Below are positions 47,034 to 55,652 of a stretch of DNA of 64,000 bases, piece after piece. A model generated the notes under the pieces. The model ran no database searches. It was not told the origin of the DNA and was given only the letters and a program-made list of their open reading frames with translations. The stretch is from NCBI GenBank assembly GCA_964541895.1, contig CAZISM010000010.1, positions 1-64,000 of the forward strand. Reading direction: 5' to 3'. Both the position numbers and the translations under genes were made by a program. This stretch comes from CAZISM01 sp964541895 (GTDB lineage Bacteria; Zhuqueibacterota; Zhuqueibacteria; Residuimicrobiales; Residuimicrobiaceae). Numbering within the stretch: position 1 is the stretch's first letter; each line of letters starts with the position of its first letter.

Positions 47034-48294
47034 CGCCGCAGGAACGCATTCAGGCGGTATACGAGGGCCGGGTTCCCGATCAGGTGCCGCTGTTGCTTGA
47101 TTTGTCCCACTGGTATAAAAAAAATTATAATGTTTTTTTTGATTTGTCCGGATTCCGGGCCGTGGAACAGCCTCTGGTCGATTTGCACAAGAAATGCTCT
47201 GCGGCCATGTACGTAGAAACCGGCAGCCATTATGACGTTTATTATACGGACGACAGCGTTCGCGCCAGCGCCTGGACCGACGCGCAGGGCGTATTCCACA
47301 CAAAATATGAAACGCCTCTGGGCACCATTGCCGAAGAGCGTGTGTTCAGTCCCGAGTCCTATTCGTATCATATCAGGAAATGGCTGGTGGAGAGTGTCGC
47401 GGATCTGCAGGTGCTGCAATATGCGTTAAGCCGGCGGCGGGCCCGGCCACGGTTTGATCGCTACCAGGCGTGGATGGAGGCTGCCGGCGATCTGGGTTAT
47501 CTCTATACGTTTTTGTCCTACTCGGGTCTGGGTTTTCTCATTTCGCGCTATATGGGTGTGGAAAAAACCATTCTGCTGATGTATGACCAACCCGAACTCT
47601 TTTCGACCTTTGTCCGCACCGTCAATGAGGTAAATTTGAACCTGCTGGATGATATCATCGACGGCCCCTTCCGGGTGCTGATCGTGGGCGACAATCACGA
47701 TAGCCAGGTGCAGAGTCCGGGCGTGTTCAAAACGTACACCTTTGAGTATTATCAGGAGATCGCCCGGCGTTTGCACCGCCGCGGCAAATACATGGCGGTG
47801 CACGTGGACGGCGAGATGCGCGGTCTTTTGCGACTGCTGGATGAATGCGGTGTGGATTGTATCGACGCGGCCACACCGGCGCCCATGTTTTCCCTGACGC
47901 CGTTCCAGGCGCGGCAGGAAGCCGGCGACCGCATGATTCTTTCCGGCGGCATTCCGGCGACGGTGTTCGGCTGCACCGGCCGGGATAGGGAATTTGTGGA
48001 AACGGTAAAACGGTGGCTAGAGTTGCGGATGGAATCGCCGCGGCTCTTTCTGGCGGCCGGCGATCAGGTGCCTATCGATGCGCCGTGGCATCGAATTGAG
48101 ATGCTGGTCGATCTGGTGCAACAGTATGGAAGATNNNNNNNNNNNNNNNNNNNNNNNNNNNNNNNNNNNNNNNNNNNNNNNNNNNNNNNNNNNNNNNNNN
48201 NNNNNNNNNNNNNNNNNNNNNNNNNNNNNNNNNNGCGCCGTGGCATCGAATTGAGATGCTGGTCGATCTGGTGCAACAGTATGGAAGATTTTGA
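47030..48294 (+). CDS. Uroporphyrinogen decarboxylase (URO-D) family protein, split by artificial gap
   Basis: Reading starts MTPQERIQAVYEGRVPDQVP, the usual URO-D superfamily opening. VGDNHDSQVQSPGVFKTY and MAVHVDGEMRGLLRLLDECG belong to the barrel. The 100 N at 48135-48234 interrupt it, but the last 55 bases before the gap are repeated exactly after it. Merging the copies gives one intact frame ending QQYGRF and TGA (48292-48294), about 369 residues. Proteins of this group next to sugar dehydrogenases are often unrelated to haem; some are methyltransferase or lyase-like. Here the function is unknown but coupled to the Gfo/Idh/MocA gene. Confidence 0.8.
48135..48234. other. Scaffold gap 2 (100 N), artificial
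   Basis: Both flanks carry the same 55 bp (48080-48134 and 48235-48289). This is the overlap expected when two contigs from a k=55 assembly graph are joined with filler N. Removing the N and one copy restores the reading frame. Confidence 0.93.
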
Positions 48295-48614
48295 TGGATC
48301 AGATCCAAAACATGTTAACCACGAATGACACTATAAGCATGAACAGGATTTCCTGGGAATAGGTTTAGCAAGGCTGCAAAACCTGTGTCATGCTGAATCG
48401 CCAGGCGCAATGTGCACAACCCTGTGATGAATAATTTTTTGGCGATGAAGCATCTGTCAAGTGATCAGCTTCGAACGGCGATACGCATGTTCGTCGAGGA
48501 ACGGGGCTGCTGTGTATCGCGCAGCGATCAGAAGATTTGAAAGCACAGGCAGAGTCAATGTCTGATGTTGTTGTTTCGCAGGTGAGCGCAGTTATTTTGA
48601 GAAGGAGAACGGGT
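48295..48614. other. Intergenic region in the sugar locus
   Basis: 320 nt without a gene. It begins with the near-palindrome GGATCAGATCC (48296-48306), whose mirror copy is found at 51342-51352. A promoter for the sialidase-like gene may be here. Confidence 0.5.
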
Positions 48615-49790
48615 ATGTATAAAATTAATACTTGTGGCATCATTGGGATTCTTTACCTGGTGACCTGTCTGAATATGCCGGTATCAAGCCAGGCTAAAAA
48701 GCTGGCTGTTAAAGTGATCTCGTCGCAAACCATCTGTCAGCAGCAGGATCGTTATATCGGCTGGCCCACGGTCGTTTTGACGCGGGACAAAGAGCTTTTG
48801 GCGGTGTTTTCCGGCGATCGCGACGCCCATGTCTGTCCGTACGGCAAAACCCAGATGGTGAAAAGCAGTGATCAGGGCGCTACCTGGTCAGCGCCGATGA
48901 CCATCAACAACACGCCGTTGGACGACCGTGACGCCGGCATTATTCAAACCCGTAAAGGCACGCTGCTGGTGAGCTGGTTCACCTCGCTGGCGTTTATGAG
49001 ATATAACATCAAGCCGGCAGAGATGCAGGCCGGCTGGCAACGTCACGTGGAAAAGTTGAGTCCGGAAACCCGGCAGGCCTGGATCGGTAACTGGATCCGC
49101 CGTTCCAGCGACGGCGGCCGGACCTGGGGAGAGTACATTGATACGATTGTGAACGCGCCCCACGGTCCGATCGAACTGGCGGACGGCCGCTTGCTCTATG
49201 CCGGCATCAGCGGCAAAATCGGCGACAGCGAAAGCCCTGCGCCGCCGGCCGGCAAGCGCATCGCCGTGGCGGAATCGCGCAACGACGGCAAGACCTGGAA
49301 AATCATCTCCTACATTCCCATACCCGAAGGGGTGGAGAACGGCGAGAACGGTTTTCATGAACTGCATGCGGTGGAAAGCGCCGGCGGCAAAATTGTCGCC
49401 ATGATCCGGCACCACGGTTCGCCCGGAGACAACTATCTCTGGCAGAGTGACAGCCGCGACGGTGGTAAAACCTGGACACAGGCGCGGCCGACGGATATTT
49501 GGGGGTTGCCGCCGCATCTGATCCGGCTGAAGAATAATTGGCTGCTGGTTACCTACGGTCGCCGTAAAGCGCCGTTCAGCGAACGCGCCTGCATCAGCCG
49601 GGACGAAGGCGCCACCTGGGATGTGGCGAACGAATTGAACATTGCCGATGCACCCAACGGCGATCTGGGATATCCGGCTTCGGTGCAGCTGGACGACGGC
49701 TCCATCTATACGGTTTATTATCAGGTCGCTCAGCTGGGCGAGAAAACCTGCCTGATGGGCACTCGTTGGCGCATCGAAGAGAGCGATTAA
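48615..49790 (+). CDS. Secreted sialidase-like BNR-repeat protein
   Basis: 391 residues; AAGGAG at 48602-48607 supports ATG 48615, not the in-frame start at 48537. A signal peptide follows (YKINTCGIIGILYLVTCLNMPVSSQA). Five Asp-box motifs are seen: SSDQGATW, SSDGGRTW, SRNDGKTW, SRDGGKTW and SRDEGATW. YIGWPTVVLTRDKELLAVFSG holds the region where sialidases have their Arg triad, but the classic FRIP arginine is absent. It may release sialic acid or another sugar from surface glycans, or act on a different linkage. It is the exported end of an otherwise cytoplasmic pathway. Confidence 0.8.
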   Translation: MYKINTCGIIGILYLVTCLNMPVSSQAKKLAVKVISSQTICQQQDRYIGWPTVVLTRDKELLAVFSGDRDAHVCPYGKTQMVKSSDQGATWSAPMTINNTPLDDRDAGIIQTRKGTLLVSWFTSLAFMRYNIKPAEMQAGWQRHVEKLSPETRQAWIGNWIRRSSDGGRTWGEYIDTIVNAPHGPIELADGRLLYAGISGKIGDSESPAPPAGKRIAVAESRNDGKTWKIISYIPIPEGVENGENGFHELHAVESAGGKIVAMIRHHGSPGDNYLWQSDSRDGGKTWTQARPTDIWGLPPHLIRLKNNWLLVTYGRRKAPFSERACISRDEGATWDVANELNIADAPNGDLGYPASVQLDDGSIYTVYYQVAQLGEKTCLMGTRWRIEESD

Positions 49791-49805
49791 GGGAGGTGCG
49801 TCAAC

Positions 49806-51329
49806 ATGCCTGGCAAACAAAACCGGTTGGTCACGATTTTAGCCTGGTTGGTCGTTTCCGCGTGTTTCGGCGCTGAGCCAGAGACCTGGAACATTGGAAC
49901 AGAGCGGCAGCTGTTCATCGACCGGGCGCTCATCGACAAAACCTCTGGTCAGGCCGCCTTGCGGCTCGCCCATCCGGAACGAAAAGAGATCGCCCTTGTC
50001 TTCGATGCGCCGTGGGAGGGCAACGGCAGCGGCTATCATACGGTTTTTAAAGACGGCCCGATCTATCGCATGTACTACAAAGCCTGGCAGATCACGGCGC
50101 AGGGCGGGGTGAGCAATCCGGTTGTGATCTGCTATGCGGAAAGCGATGACGGCGTCAACTGGGTCAAGCCGGATCTCGGTCTGGTGTCTTTTCAGGGTTC
50201 GACCAAAAACAACATCATCCTGGACAAAATCGGCACCGGCGGGTGCCACGATTTTTCGCCCTTTATCGATACCAATCCCAACACCTCTGCTCAGGAGAAA
50301 TACAAGGCCATCGGCCATGTTCTGGGATTGAAAGGGGATCCGGGATTGTACGGCTTTGTCTCGGCCGATGGCATTCACTGGCGGCCGATCCAGGATGACT
50401 TTATTATCAGCGAAAAAGGCTGGGCTTTCGATACGCAGAATATTGCTTTCTGGTCGGAGGTTGAAAAGCAGTATGTCATGTATTACCGCCTTGCCGTGAA
50501 CGAGGTGCGTCACATTGCCCGGGCGGTTTCACAGGATTTCCTCCACTGGCGCAAAGAGGGGGTGATCGATTTCCAGGGCAAGGGTCCGGATAAAACGGAA
50601 CAGTTTTACACCAACCAGATCAAACCCTATTATCGCGCTCCGCAGTTGTATATCGGCTTTCCGGCGCGGTACTGCGATCGCGGCTGGATTCATGCCACCG
50701 AGGCCTTGCCGTCTCTGGATCTGCGGCGTGCTCGCGCGCAAGGGCAGACGCGTTATGGCTCGGCGGTGACCGATGCGCTGTTGGTCAGCAGCAGGGATGG
50801 CAGGCGTTTTTATCGCTGGGATGATGCGTTTATCCGCCCCGGTTTGCGCACCCGGCACAATTGGGCCTATGGCGATAATTACATCGCCTGGCAGGTGGTC
50901 GAAACCATGCCCTTCAGCGATGATCAGCCGCCGGAGCTGTCGCTTTATGCCACAGAGAGTTATTTTACGGGCAACTCGAATCGGCTGCGGCGCTATACGC
51001 TGCGCCTGGACGGCTTTGTTTCACTGTCTGCGCCTCATGCAGGCGGCGAAATGGTGACCAGGCCTTTTATCTTTAGCGGAAAAAAATTGCATATCAATTT
51101 TTCCACATCAGCGGCAGGGAGTATATTCATCGAACTGCAGGATGCCGCAGGACGGCCGTTGCCGGGATTCACGATGGCGGAGTGTCACGAGATCTTTGGC
51201 GATAACCTGGAGTATGCGGTGGCGTGGAAGACAGACGCCGATCTCGGAGCGTTGCAGGGCAAGCCGATTCGAATGCGAGTGGTGCTGCGCGAGGCGGATC
51301 TCTATTCGTTTAAATTTTCGGCAGAATAG
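49806..51329 (+). CDS. Secreted five-bladed-propeller glycosidase-like protein
   Basis: 507 residues; GGGAGGTG precedes ATG 49806, and a signal peptide with a possible lipobox (VSACFG) follows. ERQLFIDRALIDKTSG, YRMYYKAWQ, VICYAESDDGVNWVKPDLG, CHDFSPFIDTNPN and SVDFLHW-like turns give the blade pattern of GH32/GH43/GH68-type beta-propellers. A C-terminal beta-sandwich (about 400-507) includes FIFSGKKLHINFSTSAAGS. Catalytic acids could be D in FIDTNP and E in AESDDG, but I cannot fix them. It sits 15 nt after the sialidase-like gene, so the two are likely co-secreted partners. Confidence 0.68.
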   Translation: MPGKQNRLVTILAWLVVSACFGAEPETWNIGTERQLFIDRALIDKTSGQAALRLAHPERKEIALVFDAPWEGNGSGYHTVFKDGPIYRMYYKAWQITAQGGVSNPVVICYAESDDGVNWVKPDLGLVSFQGSTKNNIILDKIGTGGCHDFSPFIDTNPNTSAQEKYKAIGHVLGLKGDPGLYGFVSADGIHWRPIQDDFIISEKGWAFDTQNIAFWSEVEKQYVMYYRLAVNEVRHIARAVSQDFLHWRKEGVIDFQGKGPDKTEQFYTNQIKPYYRAPQLYIGFPARYCDRGWIHATEALPSLDLRRARAQGQTRYGSAVTDALLVSSRDGRRFYRWDDAFIRPGLRTRHNWAYGDNYIAWQVVETMPFSDDQPPELSLYATESYFTGNSNRLRRYTLRLDGFVSLSAPHAGGEMVTRPFIFSGKKLHINFSTSAAGSIFIELQDAAGRPLPGFTMAECHEIFGDNLEYAVAWKTDADLGALQGKPIRMRVVLREADLYSFKFSAE

Positions 51330-51439
51330 AACAGAGTATTTGGATCTGATCCGGATAAACCGGTTTAAGGATTGATCTGACTATAGTGATCTTTATTCTT
51401 TACAGGAAATCTAAATAATAAACTCGGGAGTCAACCGTT

Positions 51440-52222
51440 ATGCAAATGCCAGAGTGTCACATGTTGAAAAAGATGCGGGCCGGTGATTTTGTCGTCAGTG
51501 TAAAAACCAATCTGGCCGATCCGCGGATAATCGAAATAGCGGCGTTGTGCGGCTACGAGGCCGTGTGGCTGGATCTGGAACACATCTATAATGACTGGCA
51601 CACCATTGAAAATCAGATTCGTGCGGCGAAAATGCACGGGATGGATGCTATCGTGCGCGTCACCCGCGGGTCCTACAGCGATCTGATCCGGCCGTTGGAA
51701 GCCAATGCCGCCGGCATCATCGTGCCGCATATCATGAGTCTGGCGGATGCCAGGCAGGTGGTGAATCAGACCCGCTTTCATCCCATCGGCCGGCGGCCGG
51801 TGGATGGCGGCAATGCGGACGGCGCCTATTGTATGATCGATTTCAAAGACTATATCAAATCCTCCAACGAACAGAAAGCACTGATCGTCCAGATTGAGGA
51901 TCCGGAACCGTTGGCGGATCTGGATGCGATCGCCGAGCTGGATGGCATCGACATGCTGTTTTTCGGTCCGGGCGATTTCAGTCACGGCATCGGAGCGCCG
52001 GCGCAGTTCGATCATCCCCTGGTCATTGAAACGAGAAAGCGGATCGCGCGCGTGTCGCGCGAGCACGGCAAACTGGCCGGCACGGTGGGTACGGTCGCCA
52101 ATCTGCCCGAGCTGCTGGATATGGGCTACCAGTTCATCAACATCGGCGCCGACGTGCTGGGACTGGTGGACTATTTTCGCGGCCTCACAACTGAGATCCA
52201 GGCCATCAGGGATAAACGATAA
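51440..52222 (+). CDS. HpcH/HpaI family aldolase
   Basis: 260 residues; GGGAG at 51425-51429 precedes ATG 51440. AVWLDLEHIYNDW, IVRVTRGSYSDLIRPLEANAAG (excerpted), QIEDPEPLADLDAI (metal-binding Glu) and MLFFGPGDFSHGIG match class II pyruvate aldolases of the 2-keto-3-deoxy-rhamnonate type. It would split a 2-keto-3-deoxy sugar acid into pyruvate and an aldehyde. With the dehydrogenases in the operon this fits an oxidative sugar-acid route as an alternative or addition to deamination. Confidence 0.9.
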   Translation: MQMPECHMLKKMRAGDFVVSVKTNLADPRIIEIAALCGYEAVWLDLEHIYNDWHTIENQIRAAKMHGMDAIVRVTRGSYSDLIRPLEANAAGIIVPHIMSLADARQVVNQTRFHPIGRRPVDGGNADGAYCMIDFKDYIKSSNEQKALIVQIEDPEPLADLDAIAELDGIDMLFFGPGDFSHGIGAPAQFDHPLVIETRKRIARVSREHGKLAGTVGTVANLPELLDMGYQFINIGADVLGLVDYFRGLTTEIQAIRDKR

Positions 52223-52242
52223 TAGGGAGCGCAGGTTTTGCC

Positions 52243-52707
52243 ATGGCGAAAGAACAGAGAGTGATGGAACAAAAGGCCGGCGACCACGAATATCTGCATA
52301 AGGATTTTCACGGCGCCCTGGCGTATGCCATCAAGTATCTGGATGAACAGTATGGTCCGCAGGCCACGACCGAGTACCTGTATCAGGTGGCGGACCACTG
52401 CTATGCGCCGTTGACGGCGCTGTTGAAAGAAAAAGGGCTGGCTGCGCTGGAATCTCATTTTGAAATCTATGCGCGCGAGTCCGGCCGTTTTTCGATTCGT
52501 TATGAAGAAGGGGCGCTTGTCCTGGAGGTCCATGAATGCCCGGCGATTTCGCATCTGCGAAAAACCGGGCAGCTGTTCACCGAACGGTATTGCGAGTCGA
52601 CGGTGGTGGTCATGGACGGCATTTGCCGTAACGCCGGCTACCGGTCATCGTGCGTATACGAACCGGGGCAGGGGCGCTGCGTGCAAAAGTTCTGCAAGGA
52701 GAGATGA
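52243..52707 (+). CDS. Small Cys-containing protein, paralogue of the next gene
   Basis: 154 residues; AGGGAGCG lies before ATG 52243. It begins with charged residues, then a helical half (GALAYAIKYLDEQYGPQATT), a beta region (FSIRYEEGALVLEVHECPA) and C-terminal cysteines (RYCES, GICRNAG, SSCVYE, GRCVQKFC). The pattern of a CP motif followed by YC resembles the L-2-amino-thiazoline-4-carboxylate hydrolase-like family, but I am not sure of that. Its neighbour, which starts 1 nt later, shares the same fold plan. It may act as a subunit pair with it. Confidence 0.6.
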   Translation: MAKEQRVMEQKAGDHEYLHKDFHGALAYAIKYLDEQYGPQATTEYLYQVADHCYAPLTALLKEKGLAALESHFEIYARESGRFSIRYEEGALVLEVHECPAISHLRKTGQLFTERYCESTVVVMDGICRNAGYRSSCVYEPGQGRCVQKFCKER

Positions 52708-52708
52708 G

Positions 52709-53164
52709 ATGATCTCCTGCACCGAATTCATTCCGGCTTATAGCGAGCTGTTCAAATATCTGCAGCAGAAAGCGGGCAAACAGGCGGTGGTGGACTTTTG
52801 GGAACACCTGTCCGATGCGTTTCTCGATAACCTGCGCGAGCTGGCGACGAAAAAGGGGCTGGACGGCTGTTTTGAGTACTGGAGCCATACGCTGGCGGAG
52901 GAAGCGGCTGATTTTCGCATGACGCTGGCCGGTGATTTGTTTCGCATCGAGATGCGCCACTGTCCCAGCAAAGGCCGGTTGCTGGAGAGCCCCCACCTGC
53001 AGGTGTACCCGGACTATTGTGAACATTGCCAGGTATTGTACCGGCGCGTGTTGGAGCCGTTGGGATTTGCCTACGATCTGGATATGTCGCAGACCGACCG
53101 GGCGCGGTGTGTGCTCACCGTACGGCCGGCCTCTTCCGGCAGCGCAAAACAGGAGACGAGCTGA
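52709..53164 (+). CDS. Small Cys-containing protein, tandem paralogue
   Basis: 151 residues. ATG 52709 follows AAGGAGAG and starts 1 nt after the preceding stop. A longer frame from 52460 overlaps that gene and was rejected. EFIPAYSELFKYLQQKAGKQ aligns with the helical half of its neighbour, FRIEMRHCPSKGRLLE with the EVHECPA region, and YPDYCEHCQVLYRRV with the C-terminal cysteine region. Fewer cysteines remain than in the neighbour, so the two have diverged and may form a heteromer. The function is unknown. The stop overlaps the next start (TGATG). Confidence 0.62.
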   Translation: MISCTEFIPAYSELFKYLQQKAGKQAVVDFWEHLSDAFLDNLRELATKKGLDGCFEYWSHTLAEEAADFRMTLAGDLFRIEMRHCPSKGRLLESPHLQVYPDYCEHCQVLYRRVLEPLGFAYDLDMSQTDRARCVLTVRPASSGSAKQETS

Positions 53165-53943
53165 TGCATGTCAAAGAGTTATTGAGTTTGAAGGATAAAA
53201 TTATTCTGGTCACCGGCGGCGCCGGCCGCTATGGCAAGGCGATTGTGGAAGGATTGGCGGAAGCCGATGGCACGGTGATCACCGCCTCGCGCAGTCCAGA
53301 GTCCGGCCGGCAACTGGCCGAGACGATGCAAAGGGGCGGTCTTGATGTCCATGCCATGCAGGTCGATCAGGGTGACCATGGGTCGGTGTTGCGGTTGAAA
53401 GAGCAGATCAAGGAGCGTTTCGGCCGGCTGGATGTGTTTGTCAACAATGCCGTGAGCCGGCCGATGAAGAGCTACGATTCGCCCCTGTCCGAGTGGGAGG
53501 CTTCCATGGCGGTGAACGCCACCGGCATGTTTGATATCACCCGCGAGATGGCGGATCTCATCGCTGTTGCCGGGGGCGGCGCCATCGTTCACATTGCCTC
53601 CATGATGGGCATGTTCGGTCCTGATTTATCCAACTATAGCGGCACGCCCATGGGGGTGCCGTGTCCGGATTATTTTTTTCACAAAGGCGGCCTGATCACG
53701 TTGACGCGCTATCTGGCGCGGGTGCTGGCGGAGAAAAAAATCAGGGTCAATTGCATCAGTCCCGGCGGGCTGGCCGATCCCGGGCAGTTGCCACGGTTTG
53801 TACAGAACTATTCCGCCAAGGTGCCTCTGGGGCGGCTGGCGCGGCATGATGATATCAAGGGGCTGGTGGTTTTTCTGGCGTCCGAGGCATCGGCGTATAT
53901 CACCGGTGAGAATGTTCTCATGGATGGCGGAATGCATGCCTGA
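53164..53943 (+). CDS. Short-chain dehydrogenase/reductase
   Basis: 259 residues from ATG 53164 (TGATG overlap with the previous gene). IILVTGGAGRYGKAIVEGL is the cofactor loop, VNNAVSRP the structural motif, and the catalytic residues are S146, Y170 and K174 (YFFHK). The C-terminal VPLGRLARHDDIKGLVVFLAS (excerpt) and YITGENVLMDGGMHA are typical. Family members near sugar genes oxidise sugars or sugar acids. It is the last gene of the run, followed by hairpin cluster C. Confidence 0.92.
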   Translation: MHVKELLSLKDKIILVTGGAGRYGKAIVEGLAEADGTVITASRSPESGRQLAETMQRGGLDVHAMQVDQGDHGSVLRLKEQIKERFGRLDVFVNNAVSRPMKSYDSPLSEWEASMAVNATGMFDITREMADLIAVAGGGAIVHIASMMGMFGPDLSNYSGTPMGVPCPDYFFHKGGLITLTRYLARVLAEKKIRVNCISPGGLADPGQLPRFVQNYSAKVPLGRLARHDDIKGLVVFLASEASAYITGENVLMDGGMHA

Positions 53944-54005
53944 GGACTGGAGTTTGCTCAAAGGGGATTTTTTAGCGAGATCGCTGCTAGAGGGGCGTTT
54001 TGCGT

Positions 54006-54125
54006 AAACTCCTGGTGGAGTTTGTTGATACGGCGTGATGGGCGATATATTTTGTCGGCTGTTTGATTGCGGGGAAGTTTATAGGTCGTCTGGCAGCGTG
54101 GGAGCGCGACCAACCTGGTCGCGCT
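54006..54125. repeat. Hairpin cluster C
   Basis: AAACTCC-TGGT-GGAGTTT at 54006-54023 is a perfect 7-bp stem. AGCGCGACCA-ACC-TGGTCGCGCT at 54103-54125 is a perfect 10-bp stem. They lie between convergent genes. Neither has a strong T-run, so a weak terminator role is possible but they resemble the other hairpin clusters. Confidence 0.75.
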
Positions 54126-54166
54126 ACATCGTCAAGGGCACGAGCCCCGGGGTATCAGAGACAGAC

Positions 54167-55504
54167 TCACCCGTTCATCAATTCTGAAATTTTGACCAGT
54201 TGGAATCCCTGCTGTTGCAGGCTGTCGATGAGTGTGGGAACGATGCGATGCACCGGATCGTCGAGTCGCTGGCTGTCCAGATGCATGAGGATAATGCCGC
54301 CGCCGGGCGCATCGGGCTGGCGGCCGAACGAGAGCAGCCGCTGCAAAATTTCCTGCGAGGATTGATAGCCCTTGCTCTCCTTGTCCACAATCCAGTCCAG
54401 CGCATCCAGACTCCGGCCATTGGCCACGGTCCAGCCGACATGGCGATAGCCCAGTTCGGCGGCCCATTGCCGAATTTCAGCGTTGTGTTCGCCAAAAGGC
54501 GCACGCCACAGCTTGCTCATGCTGGTGCCGGTCAGTTGCTGGAAAAAGAGTTCGGTGCGTTTCAACTCTTCCTGCAGCTTTTCCCTGCTGATGTCCGCTC
54601 GCGTCTCCTGCCGGCGATTTTCCGCAAACATAGTCAGATGAGGATGGCTCCAGGTGTGATTGCCCACCTCGTGGCCTTCCTGGACCAATCGCTTGACCAG
54701 GTCCGGATAGCGCTTCATGAAGGCGCCGGTCAAAAAGATGGTGCAGCTTACTTTTTTTTCCAGCAGATAATCCAGAATCTCTGCGGCATGGCCGTTGCCG
54801 GAGCCGCCGTCAAAGGTCAAGGCCATCTGTTTGAGCGATTTGGCTCCGCGGCTGAAATCCGGCGACGAGATCGTCAGCGCCGGTCGACCGTGCCAGGTGA
54901 CGATTTTTTCCAGCACGGAAACATGGCCGTGTTCGTCGAGACCGCGCACCATCACTTCGTTGGCGCCGGGGTCCAGTTTGATTCTGTTAAAGGCAAAAGC
55001 GCCTTTTTCAGAAATGGCGACGGCTTTTACCTTGCCGTTGATCAGCAGGCTGACGACGATATTATCAGCCGCTTCACCGGCGATGTCGATAATGTTGGAG
55101 GTGACCTGAGCATCGATAGGTTCGCTCAGCGCGACCGGGCTTCGGTCCGGTATGGTGTCAGCGGCCGCCTCGACCAGGGGCGGTGCAGCCGGGAGTTGCG
55201 GGGGCGCCTGTTTTTTTTCCAGCGACCTCCAGATAAAAAAGAAAAGAGACAGATAGACGATATGAATGCCGGCGCGACGGAAGAATCGACCGATCAGGAG
55301 CGGCCAGCCGCGCCCTGATTTCAATGTCAGAAAAGAGGCGATCAGAGTGCGGACCTGCGCCCACACGGCATGCCGGATACAGGAGGAACTGCAAAAAATC
55401 TGCCCGATAAACGGACGCTGGCAATCGGCGCAGATATAGGCTTTGCATTGATAACAGCGCTTGCGTGCGGTGACGTCGGGATGATGTTTACATACATGGG
55501 CCAT
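54167..55504 (-). CDS. Membrane-anchored polysaccharide deacetylase with N-terminal B-box zinc finger
   Basis: 445 residues. Residues 5-43 hold a Cys/His zinc finger of B-box type (CKHHPDVTARKRCYQCKAYI, then CADC and CSSSC). A hydrophobic segment near residue 80 (AGIHIVYLSLFFFIWRS) probably spans the membrane. An Ig-like region (about 130-215) follows. The C-terminal NodB domain has ALTFDGGSGNG, EVGNHTWSHPHL (metal His pair), RAPFGEHN and IILMHLDSQ. The second aspartate of the TFDDG motif is Gly, as seen in PdaA-like subgroups. It would remove acetyl groups from cell-wall or surface glycans outside the membrane. A cytoplasmic zinc finger fused to it is unusual. Confidence 0.85.
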   Translation of the reverse strand: MAHVCKHHPDVTARKRCYQCKAYICADCQRPFIGQIFCSSSCIRHAVWAQVRTLIASFLTLKSGRGWPLLIGRFFRRAGIHIVYLSLFFFIWRSLEKKQAPPQLPAAPPLVEAAADTIPDRSPVALSEPIDAQVTSNIIDIAGEAADNIVVSLLINGKVKAVAISEKGAFAFNRIKLDPGANEVMVRGLDEHGHVSVLEKIVTWHGRPALTISSPDFSRGAKSLKQMALTFDGGSGNGHAAEILDYLLEKKVSCTIFLTGAFMKRYPDLVKRLVQEGHEVGNHTWSHPHLTMFAENRRQETRADISREKLQEELKRTELFFQQLTGTSMSKLWRAPFGEHNAEIRQWAAELGYRHVGWTVANGRSLDALDWIVDKESKGYQSSQEILQRLLSFGRQPDAPGGGIILMHLDSQRLDDPVHRIVPTLIDSLQQQGFQLVKISELMNG

Positions 55505-55652
55505 GGGAGTAAATTAGGACTTTACTCCAGAAAAGCAAGGGTAAAACGACTGCTGACCGCATAGCCGGGCAAGAGATCGGGGTTTCATATTTGCTGTTGG
55601 AAATCTGGCAATTTATGTATAAACTAGTATATGATCTATGCCAGGAGGATTT

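Noticed and set aside
48080..48289. Tandem duplication in the URO-D gene
   Set aside because: The 55-bp identity flanks exactly 100 N, the mark of contig-end overlap, not a biological repeat.
54200..55318. 372-codon plus-strand frame
   Set aside because: Antisense to the NodB deacetylase gene.
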